A stretch of 5,339 bases of DNA from Hyphomicrobiales bacterium. GTDB taxonomy: Bacteria > Pseudomonadota > Alphaproteobacteria > Rhizobiales > UBA4765. The stretch spans positions 1-5,339 of the forward strand of contig JAIYEB010000346.1 in NCBI GenBank assembly GCA_027487195.1, written 5' to 3'. The notes beneath the pieces were generated by a model. It worked only from the letters and a program-made list of their open reading frames with translations. It searched no databases and had not been told where the DNA came from. Positions 1-5,339 of this stretch are shown one piece after another (position 1 is the stretch's first letter; each line of letters begins with the position of its first letter). Both the position numbers and the translations under genes were made by a program.

Positions 1-314
1 ACGCCGATCGCTTGCAGCGAGGCCAGCGGCACCTTCATGGCCTGGCTGTCGCCCTGCTCGTAGTAGTGCGCCCGCCCCTGCAGGCAGGCGACCTCGACAC
101 CGGCAACCTTGCCGACCACAAGGCGCTTGCCATGCCCGGACACTGCACCCCCGGGCCATCCCGGAAGATCAGGATAGGGGATCGAGATCGCGTCCTGAAG
201 CGTGTCGGCAAAAGGCCCAAGGCCTGAGCCCAGAACAATGGCAATTCCGGGCTTTCGCCCGCCAAGCCTGGCGCGTAGCAGGTCAGCAGCCGGCCGATGG
301 TCACGCTCGCTCAT
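1..314 (-). CDS. punA: Purine nucleoside phosphorylase, trimeric (PunA/XapA-like) family, N-terminal part
   Basis: Phosphorolysis of purine nucleosides to free base and (deoxy)ribose-1-phosphate in the cytoplasm. The gene runs off the left edge, so only 104 complete codons are visible out of roughly 270 usual for the family. Reading from ATG at 314 gives MSERDHRPAADLLRARLGG and then the hallmark VLGSGLGPFAD (residues 27-37, phosphate-binding Ser30), PGWPGGAVSGHGKRLVVG (51-68, His61 in the phosphate-site loop) and GRAHYYEQGD (80-89, matching the GRxHxYE active-site motif with Arg81, His83, Tyr85, Glu86). The start is fixed by an ATGA overlap with the deaminase stop (311-314) and by a GGAG ribosome-binding site at 320-323, five bases upstream. 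Its place directly after cytidine deaminase and a nucleoside transporter supports a salvage role. The family is clear; inosine/guanosine versus xanthosine preference cannot be told from this part. Confidence 0.93.
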   Translation of the reverse strand, partial: MSERDHRPAADLLRARLGGRKPGIAIVLGSGLGPFADTLQDAISIPYPDLPGWPGGAVSGHGKRLVVGKVAGVEVACLQGRAHYYEQGDSQAMKVPLASLQAIG

Positions 315-718
315 TTCAACTCCACGAGATGGTTTGGTCCAAAGCTATAGGGAAGCAGTTCTTCCAGAGTGAAGCTGCGCTGCACGCCCGAAAGCGAAGC
401 GCAGTGGATCAAGGTCGAAGGGCTCGCGAATTCGCGGATCCGCTGCCTGCAGCCGCCGCAAGGCGTCACCAGCAGCTCGCCATCACCCACGACACACATT
501 TCGGCAATCCATCGCCCGCCGCTCGCGATCATGGCAGCAATCGCACCCGCCTCCGCGCAGGTCCCGATCGGATAGGCTGCGTTCTCGACGTTGACGCCGA
601 CATGGAGCTGGCCGGCATCATCTCGAATGGCGACACCCACGCCATAGCGGGAATAGGGCGCATAGGCGCGCTCGTGCACGCGCCGCGCAGCGGCAAACAG
701 GAGGTCGATATCGCTCAT
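311..718 (-). CDS. cdd: Cytidine deaminase, homotetrameric class
   Basis: Zinc-dependent hydrolytic deamination of cytidine/deoxycytidine to uridine/deoxyuridine in the cytoplasm. The 135-residue length fits the short, tetrameric class (about 130-140 residues). Visible motifs are YAPYSRYGVGVA (19-30), the substrate-binding NVENAAYP (43-50), TCAEAGAI (53-60) with zinc ligand Cys54 and catalytic Glu56, and TPCGGCRQ (85-92) with zinc ligands Cys87 and Cys90. The residue after the catalytic Glu is Ala57 rather than the Arg of the common CAER motif; I recall this CAEA variant from alphaproteobacterial homologues. The ATG at 718 overlaps the stop of the upstream permease as ATGA (715-718). Only a weak GAAAGA-like purine run (722-727) lies upstream, so translation probably depends on coupling to the permease. 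The stop overlaps the start of the next gene in the same way. Confidence 0.96.
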   Translation of the reverse strand: MSDIDLLFAAARRVHERAYAPYSRYGVGVAIRDDAGQLHVGVNVENAAYPIGTCAEAGAIAAMIASGGRWIAEMCVVGDGELLVTPCGGCRQRIREFASPSTLIHCASLSGVQRSFTLEELLPYSFGPNHLVELK

Positions 719-1689
719 CGGTCTTTCGAATAGGGCATGCCGGCAGCGCGCGGCGGGATTGCCTTGCCAATGAAGCCTGCGAGCAGAATGACGGTCAGGA
801 TGTAGGGCAGGGATTGGATCGCTTGAACGGGCACCTGCCCGATCATCGGCAACGCCACACCCTGAAGGCGGATCGCCACCGCATCAAGCAGCCCGAACAG
901 GAAGCAGGCGCCAAGCGCCGGCACAGGCCGCCATTTCGCGAAGATCAGGGCTGCAAGCGCAATGAAGCCTTTGCCGGCGGTCATGTCGTTGTTGAAGCCC
1001 GCGGACTGGCCAATGGCCAGATAGGCCCCGGCCATGCCGCACAGGATGCCGCATATGATCACGGCGCCGTAGCGCATTTTCATCACGGAAATGCCGGCGG
1101 TATCGACAGCGTGCGGATTTTCGCCAACCGCCCTGAGCCGCAGGCCAAAGCGCGTGCGGTAGAACACAAACCATGTGAGCGGCACGGCAAGGATGCACAG
1201 ATAGACCGGAGCGCTGTGCCCGGAAATGATGTCGGAGTAGAGCGTTCCGAGGAACGGAACATCCTTGACCAGATCAGCGCCGGGCAAGGTGATCTCCTGG
1301 AAGCGCGCATGACCAGGCAGTTGCGGTGTGCGCCCGCCCTCGCGAAACCACGCATTGCCAAGAACCGCTGTCAGGCCCGAAGCGAGCACATTGATGGCAA
1401 CGCCAGAGACGATCTGATTGCCCCTCTGGTTGATCGAGGCATAGCCATGGATCAGGGCAAACAGAACGGCGACCGCAATGGCCGCGAGCATGCCGACCCA
1501 TGGGTTGGGCACGAGGAAGGCCGTGACGCCGGCGGCAAACGCCGCCACCAGCATTTTGCCCTCAAGCCCGATATCGACGATGCCGGCGCGCTCGGAATAC
1601 ATGCCGGCAAGACAGGCGAGCAAAAGCGGAACCGACAGGCGAACCGCGCTGTCGAGCGCCACAACCATGAAGGAGACGAACTCAATCAT
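715..1689 (-). CDS. Nucleoside ABC transporter, permease subunit 2 (NupQ-like, BPD_transp_2 family)
   Basis: Inner-membrane subunit of a nucleoside importer, expected to pair with the upstream permease. The 324 residues are mostly hydrophobic, with about eight to ten membrane segments (for example near 15-31, 45-61, 66-84, 92-111, 160-177, 207-227, 240-275 and 290-310). The motif SERAGIVDIGLEGKMLVAAF (32-51) is the conserved start-of-core signature of this family, where homologues read N-L-G-x-E-G. The cytoplasmic stretch RTRFGLRLRAVGENPHAVD (178-196) is the coupling-loop region that should contact the ATPase. The hydrophilic insertion at about 114-158 is probably an exposed loop. The ATG at 1689 overlaps the previous stop as ATGA (1686-1689) and has a GAGG ribosome-binding site at 1697-1700, seven bases upstream. 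It resembles B. subtilis NupQ in length and order. The ligand class is inferred from the neighbouring salvage genes. Confidence 0.93.
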   Translation of the reverse strand: MIEFVSFMVVALDSAVRLSVPLLLACLAGMYSERAGIVDIGLEGKMLVAAFAAGVTAFLVPNPWVGMLAAIAVAVLFALIHGYASINQRGNQIVSGVAINVLASGLTAVLGNAWFREGGRTPQLPGHARFQEITLPGADLVKDVPFLGTLYSDIISGHSAPVYLCILAVPLTWFVFYRTRFGLRLRAVGENPHAVDTAGISVMKMRYGAVIICGILCGMAGAYLAIGQSAGFNNDMTAGKGFIALAALIFAKWRPVPALGACFLFGLLDAVAIRLQGVALPMIGQVPVQAIQSLPYILTVILLAGFIGKAIPPRAAGMPYSKDR

Positions 1690-2798
1690 GGCGCAACCTC
1701 AACAGGCTTCCGGAAGATCCAGCCCGCAATCCTCTCGCGGAACATGTTCTCGAGCGCACCCGCAAACAGGATCACCAGACCCTGGATGACGATGATCATG
1801 TCCTTGGTCATCAGCGGCATGTCGAAGGCCAGTTCGGCCCCGCCCTGATACAGGACGCCAAACAGAAGGCTCGCGAGCACAATCCCGACGGGGTGCCCGC
1901 GCCCCATCAAGGCGACGGCAATGCCAACGAAACCTGCGCCTGCCGTGAAATCTGCGATCAGCCTCTGCTGCACGCCAAGGATCTCGTTTGTGGCCATCAT
2001 GCCCGCAAAGGCGCCGCCCATGAGCATGACGATGACCGTGATGCGCTTTGACGAGATGCCGGCATAATGCGCCGCTGTCGGGTTTGCGCCAACGGTGCGG
2101 ATTTCATAGCCAAGGCGCGTGCGCCAGACCAAAACCCACGTGAACAGCGCGCACAAAAGCGCAAGCGCGAACGATAGGTTGAGCGGCGTGCGCGGCATGG
2201 CAATGCCCATCCAGCCCAGAATCTCGTCAGCCCTGAACAGGCGCGCCCCCTCAACGAAGGGTAACGTCTCCAGGGACATGGAGTCCGGTCGCTTCATGGG
2301 GCCGACAAGCAGATAGCCGAGCAGACCAAAGGCAAGGAAATTGAACATGATCGTCGTGATGACCACGTGGCTGCCACGATAGGCCTGCAGCCAGCCCGGA
2401 ATGAACGCCCACGCTGCGCCGAGAAGCGCTGCGCCCGCAATGGTCAGGAGGATCAGGAGGGGTGAGGGCAGAAAGGCGAGGTTCAAGACGACGAGCGCAA
2501 TGCCAAGCCCGCCGAGCAGCGACTGACCCTCGCCACCGATGTTGAAATGCCCGGCATGAAACGCAATGGCGACGGCGAGCCCCGTGAAGATGAAGGTGGT
2601 CGCGTAATAGAGCGTGTAGCCAATGCCATAGGGCGAGCCGAGCGCGCCGCGCAGCAAGATGCGCACGGCATCAATCGGGCTTGCACCAATTGCCAGAACC
2701 ACGAGACCCGCGACCAGAAAGGCGCAGGCCACATTGAGAACCGGAACAAGTCCGGCTGAATACCAGAGCGGAAGCTCACCGCGTGCCTGCGCGCTCAT
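1686..2798 (-). CDS. Nucleoside ABC transporter, permease subunit 1 (NupP-like, BPD_transp_2 family)
   Basis: First of the two membrane subunits of the importer. From ATG at 2798 it has 370 residues, with a first membrane segment at about 15-38, then GIGYTLYYATTFIFTGLAVA (58-77) and the family signature FHAGHFNIGGEGQ (80-92). A later RTRLGYEIRTVGANPTAAHY stretch matches the equivalent loop of the second permease and should dock on the ATPase. I prefer ATG at 2798 because GGAG (2807-2810) lies eight bases upstream and the protein then begins just before the first membrane helix, as is usual. The frame is also open to a GTG at 2846, which would add 16 polar residues and overlap the ATPase gene by 23 bases, but it has no good ribosome-binding site. 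With the chosen start, 25 bases separate it from the ATPase stop. The stop overlaps the second permease start (ATGA). Confidence 0.92.
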   Translation of the reverse strand: MSAQARGELPLWYSAGLVPVLNVACAFLVAGLVVLAIGASPIDAVRILLRGALGSPYGIGYTLYYATTFIFTGLAVAIAFHAGHFNIGGEGQSLLGGLGIALVVLNLAFLPSPLLILLTIAGAALLGAAWAFIPGWLQAYRGSHVVITTIMFNFLAFGLLGYLLVGPMKRPDSMSLETLPFVEGARLFRADEILGWMGIAMPRTPLNLSFALALLCALFTWVLVWRTRLGYEIRTVGANPTAAHYAGISSKRITVIVMLMGGAFAGMMATNEILGVQQRLIADFTAGAGFVGIAVALMGRGHPVGIVLASLLFGVLYQGGAELAFDMPLMTKDMIIVIQGLVILFAGALENMFRERIAGWIFRKPVEVAP

Positions 2799-2806
2799 GG
2801 GGTCGT

Positions 2807-2810
2807 CTCC
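2807..2810 (-). promoter_or_regulatory. Ribosome-binding site (GGAG) of permease 1
   Basis: GGAG on the minus strand ends eight bases before ATG at 2798. It decides the start of the first permease in favour of this ATG over the in-frame GTG at 2846. Confidence 0.7.
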
Positions 2811-2823
2811 GAAACCGAAACTC

Positions 2824-4353
2824 TCATGCCGCGCGTTCCCTGACACCAGCCATCAGCAGGCCAAGGTCGCGCTCGTCTGTGCGTTCTGGCGTGCGCTCGC
2901 CGGTGATCTCGCCAGCGCACATGACGAGAATACGATCGGACAGCGCCATGATTTCATCAAGCTCAACCGAAACCAGCAAGATCGCCTTGCCGCGATCCCT
3001 GAGTTCAATCAACCGCTTATGGATAAACTCGATCGCGCCGATATCGACGCCGCGCGTGGGCTGGCCGACCAGAAGCAGGATCGGGTCGCGCTCGATTTCG
3101 CGCGCCAGGACGATCTTCTGCTGGTTGCCGCCGGAAAACAGGGCGGTCTTCAGATCGGGATTGGCCGGGCGCACATCAAACGCCGACATCTTCACTTCGC
3201 AATCGCGCCGGATGGCAGCCGCATCAAGGAACGGGCCGGACCCATAGCCAGCCTCATCATGGCAACCGAGAATGGCGCTTTCAGATGCCGAAAACTCCTT
3301 CACAAGACCGAGCCGGTGGCGGTCTTCCGGCACATGCCTGAGCCCCATCTTGCGCAGGCGCTTGGATTCATTCTTCGCTGCCGATTCAACCGGCCTGCCT
3401 TCAAGAAGGATCTCGCCCTTCAGCGGCGCGCGCAGCCCGGCCAGCACCTCGAGAAGTTCCGACTGGCCATTGCCCGAAACGCCGGCAATCCCGACAATCT
3501 CGCCGGCCCTGACCGACAGCGAGACATCGTTGACCCGTGTGACGCCCTTCTCATCTTTAACCGTCAGCCCGCGCACCGTCAGGATCGTTGCGCCAGGCTT
3601 TGCCGGTCCCTTGTCGACCCTGAGAACCACGCGCCGCCCGACCATGGCTTCGGCCAAAGCCTCGGGGCTTGTGGCAGCCGTGTCGAGGTGTGCCACCATT
3701 TCGCCGCGCCGCATGACCGAGACGCGGTCGGTGACGGCCATGATTTCCTTGAGCTTGTGCGTCACGATGATGACGGTCTTGCCCTCATCCCTGAGCCGGC
3801 GGAGCATGACGAACAGCTGCTCCACCTCGGTTGGCGTCAGCACCGCTGTCGGCTCATCAAGGATCAGGACGCGCGCATCGCGCACCAGCGCCTTCAGGAT
3901 CTCGACGCGCTGCAACTCGCCAACAGTCAATTCCGAGACGAGCGTATCGAGCGGCACTTCAAGCCCGTAGGTCTTGCCAAGCTCCTTGAGGCGCGCGCGG
4001 GTCAGCGCTTCGCCGCGCGCCGTCAACGCGCCGCCCTCGGCACCGAGCATGACGTTTTCAACGACGGTGAACGTATCGACCAGCATGAAGTGCTGGTGAA
4101 CCATGCCGATGCCGTGTGAGATCGCATCGGCCGAAGAGCGGATCGAAACGGCCTTGCCATCCACCGTGATGGTGCCGCTGTCAGCCGCGTAAAACCCGAA
4201 AAGGATCGACATCAGCGTCGATTTTCCGGCGCCATTCTCCCCGATCAACCCGTGGATCGAGCCCTTGGCCACATCAAGATCGACAGACTTGTTGGCGTGG
4301 ACCGCGCCGAAACGCTTGTCGATCCCGGACATGACGACGGCGGAGACGGTCAA
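2824..4353 (-). CDS. Nucleoside ABC transporter, tandem-domain ATP-binding subunit (NupO-like)
   Basis: Cytoplasmic ATPase carrying two fused nucleotide-binding domains, about 509 residues, the usual size for the RbsA/NupO type. Domain 1 has a full set of motifs: Walker A GENGAGKST (38-46), Q-loop VHQHFML (Gln87), signature LTVGELQ (142-148), Walker B LILDEP (163-168, Glu167) and switch His199 in IVTHKLKE. Domain 2 (from about 260) is degenerate: the Walker A position reads GVSGNGQS (291-298) without the Lys, Walker B ends in Gln431 (VGQPTRGVD) in place of Glu, and the switch His is lost in VSVELDE, while its signature SGGNQQ (407-412) is intact. This asymmetry is normal for the family. I chose the TTG start at 4353 because GGGAG (4360-4364) sits six bases upstream. 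The frame is open further to TTG 4368, and ATG 4332 lacks a ribosome-binding site and would trim the first strand. Confidence 0.93.
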   Translation of the reverse strand: MTVSAVVMSGIDKRFGAVHANKSVDLDVAKGSIHGLIGENGAGKSTLMSILFGFYAADSGTITVDGKAVSIRSSADAISHGIGMVHQHFMLVDTFTVVENVMLGAEGGALTARGEALTRARLKELGKTYGLEVPLDTLVSELTVGELQRVEILKALVRDARVLILDEPTAVLTPTEVEQLFVMLRRLRDEGKTVIIVTHKLKEIMAVTDRVSVMRRGEMVAHLDTAATSPEALAEAMVGRRVVLRVDKGPAKPGATILTVRGLTVKDEKGVTRVNDVSLSVRAGEIVGIAGVSGNGQSELLEVLAGLRAPLKGEILLEGRPVESAAKNESKRLRKMGLRHVPEDRHRLGLVKEFSASESAILGCHDEAGYGSGPFLDAAAIRRDCEVKMSAFDVRPANPDLKTALFSGGNQQKIVLAREIERDPILLLVGQPTRGVDIGAIEFIHKRLIELRDRGKAILLVSVELDEIMALSDRILVMCAGEITGERTPERTDERDLGLLMAGVRERAA

Positions 4354-4359
4354 TGGCAA

Positions 4360-4364
4360 CTCCC
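4360..4364 (-). promoter_or_regulatory. Ribosome-binding site (GGGAG) of the ATPase gene
   Basis: GGGAG on the minus strand, six bases before TTG at 4353, is the best ribosome-binding site in this gap. It supports a TTG start that yields MTVSAVVMSGIDKRFG, close to where homologous ATPases begin. Confidence 0.6.
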
Positions 4365-4417
4365 GCAATTCAACTCAACAGCATCTGACGGGTACGCCCC
4401 GCCGAATGCAAGTCAGA

Positions 4418-4451
4418 CAAACGCCCGCCAGCCACAAGGGGCCAGCGGGCG
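4418..4451 (-). terminator. Intrinsic-terminator-like hairpin between the binding-protein and ATPase genes
   Basis: Read on the minus strand, CGCCCGCUGGCC (4451-4440) pairs with GGCUGGCGGGCG (4433-4422) around the six-base loop CCUUGU, giving a 12-bp stem that includes two G-U pairs. It is followed at once by UUUG and then UCUGACUU. It begins about 21 bases after the binding-protein stop codon. On the plus strand the two wobble positions become C/A mismatches, so the structure is better in the direction of transcription. The U-tract is short, so partial termination or protection of the upstream mRNA from 3' decay is more likely than a full stop, since the transporter genes lie downstream in the same direction. 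Confidence 0.65.
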
Positions 4452-4472
4452 AATTTCACACGTTCGAGGCGA

Positions 4473-5339
4473 TCAGGAGACCGGGCAGGCGTTGTTCGTG
4501 CGGTAGTCGTGCACGTTGATGCGGCCGGCAATGATGCCTTCGCGGGCAGCGGTCACGGCAGCCGTCAGTTCCGGCGTCAGCAGCGGACGGTTGTTGTCGT
4601 CCACGGCCCAATCAACGCCGCCCTGGGCAAGGCCGAGGCGGGTGGTGCCGGCGGCCCATGTGCCAGCGCGTGCGGTCGAGAACGAGTGGTGCACGGCATT
4701 GTCAACGCGCTTCAGCATCGAGGTCAGCACGCGGCCCGGGTGGAGCCCGTTCTGGTTCGAGTCAACGCCGATCCCAAGGCGCTGCGCATCGGCAACAGCC
4801 TGGAGAACGCCAATGCCGGTGGCGCCGGCTGCGGCGTAGATCACGTCGGCGCCCTGGCCGAGCTGGCCACGGGCAAGTTCTGCGCCGCGGGCCGGATCGC
4901 GGAACGCGGTCGGTGCGGTGCCTGTCATGTTCTGGACGACGTTGATCGCCGGACGAACCGACTTCACGCCCTGGACGTAGCCGCAGCCGAAGGCGCGGAT
5001 GAGCGGAATATCCATGCCGCCAATGAAGCCGACGGTGTTGGAGCGGGTGGCCATGCCGGCGGCGACGCCAACAAGGAACGAGCCCTCATGCTCGCTGAAC
5101 AGCACGGACTGGACGTTCGGCTGGGCAACGACCGAGTCGATGATCGTGAAACGGAGGTTCGGGAACTCAACCGAGACACGTTCCATCGCGGTGCGGAAGT
5201 TGAACCCGACGGCCACGATCGGCGAGTGACCGCGCTGGGCGAACTGGCGAAGCGCCTGCTCGCGCTGGGCGTCGTTCTGGATTTCGAATTCGCGATAGTC
5301 GACACCGGTTTCGCGCTTGAAGCGCTCGGCACCATTGAA
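4473..5339 (-). CDS. BMP/PnrA-family nucleoside-binding protein of an ABC importer, C-terminal part
   Basis: Periplasmic binding protein that should deliver nucleosides to the permeases. The reading frame is open to the right edge: 288 residues are visible, beginning FNGAERFKRETGVDYREF, which corresponds to the FN-x(n)-G region just after the first strand of this fold. The signal peptide and the first few dozen residues are therefore outside the window. Family features in order (numbered from the first visible residue) are VAVGFNF (42-48), the FPNLRFTIIDSVV stretch (59-71), HEGSFLVGVAAGM (84-96), VGFIGGMDIPLIRAFGCGY (103-121), ADVIYAAAGATGIGVLQA (164-181), GVDSNQN (191-197, the Asp region expected at the ligand) and LTSMLKRVD (205-213). 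The GTG at 5216 is an internal Val codon, not the start. Only two cysteines are visible, Cys119 and Cys285, the latter four residues from the end. Nucleoside specificity is inferred from the salvage enzymes downstream; other BMP-family proteins bind different ligands. Confidence 0.93.
   Translation of the reverse strand, partial: FNGAERFKRETGVDYREFEIQNDAQREQALRQFAQRGHSPIVAVGFNFRTAMERVSVEFPNLRFTIIDSVVAQPNVQSVLFSEHEGSFLVGVAAGMATRSNTVGFIGGMDIPLIRAFGCGYVQGVKSVRPAINVVQNMTGTAPTAFRDPARGAELARGQLGQGADVIYAAAGATGIGVLQAVADAQRLGIGVDSNQNGLHPGRVLTSMLKRVDNAVHHSFSTARAGTWAAGTTRLGLAQGGVDWAVDDNNRPLLTPELTAAVTAAREGIIAGRINVHDYRTNNACPVS

Noticed and set aside
35..304. Minus-strand open frame of 89 codons near the left edge
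   Set aside because: It is the wrong frame of the phosphorylase gene. The frame starting at ATG 314 carries the VLGSGLG and GRAHYYE motifs and runs open to the edge.
814..1848. Plus-strand open frame of 344 codons, antisense to both permeases
   Set aside because: The composition is that of a shadow of hydrophobic membrane segments (many His, Arg, Gln, Asp), with no domain and no convincing start signal.
2824..3600. Degenerate second ATPase domain as a sign of gene decay
   Set aside because: Loss of the Walker A Lys, the catalytic Glu and the switch His in the second domain is normal for the NupO-like group, and the reading frame is intact.
2659..4119. Plus-strand open frame of 486 codons, antisense to the ATPase gene
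   Set aside because: It lies opposite a clear ABC ATPase, its translation is rich in His, Arg, Asp and Gln with no recognisable domain, and long antisense frames are expected in GC-rich coding DNA.
4354..4421. Possible separate promoter for the ATPase gene (TTGCAT, 17-base gap, TCAGAT on the minus strand)
   Set aside because: The -10 match is only about three of six positions and the gap is GC-rich; not strong enough to call.
4369..4472. Riboswitch or small RNA in the gap between binding protein and ATPase
   Set aside because: The gap is too short and holds only a simple hairpin with a U-rich tail plus a weak second inverted repeat; no known riboswitch core was recognised.
4473..5216. GTG at 5216 as the start of the binding protein
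   Set aside because: The frame continues upstream to the window edge with family-like sequence (FNGAERFKRETG and onward), and no signal peptide follows the GTG.

Overview
The window is a single block of six genes, all on the minus strand, covering almost every base. Read in the direction of transcription (high to low coordinates), the order is: the 3' part of a BMP/PnrA-family periplasmic nucleoside-binding protein (5339 to 4473), a tandem-domain sugar/nucleoside-type ABC ATPase (4353 to 2824), two BPD_transp_2-type permeases (2798 to 1686 and 1689 to 715), a cytidine deaminase (718 to 311), and the 5' part of a trimeric-type purine nucleoside phosphorylase (314 to the left edge). This matches the well-known nucleoside uptake plus salvage operon, related to Bacillus subtilis nupNOPQ but with catabolic genes attached.

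How the genes work together: the binding protein should capture nucleosides in the periplasm, the two permeases form the channel, and the ATPase powers import. Inside the cell, cytidine deaminase converts cytidine and deoxycytidine to uridine and deoxyuridine, and the phosphorylase splits purine nucleosides into base plus (deoxy)ribose-1-phosphate. Both outer genes are cut by the window edges, so the operon continues on at least the upstream side (start of the binding protein) and the downstream side (rest of the phosphorylase).

The genes are tightly packed. Three of the five junctions are 4-base ATGA stop/start overlaps, which suggests translational coupling. The only real gap is about 119 bases between the binding-protein gene and the ATPase gene. 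It carries a strong GC-rich hairpin followed by a short U-rich tail, which looks like a (probably leaky) intrinsic terminator or mRNA-stabilising hairpin that would keep the binding protein in excess over the membrane components.

The high GC content, the codon use and the CAEA-type cytidine deaminase suggest an alphaproteobacterium; this assignment is an inference from style, not proof. No RNA genes, mobile elements, CRISPR arrays or foreign-looking islands were seen. I see no undescribed system here: the interest lies in regulatory and annotation details.
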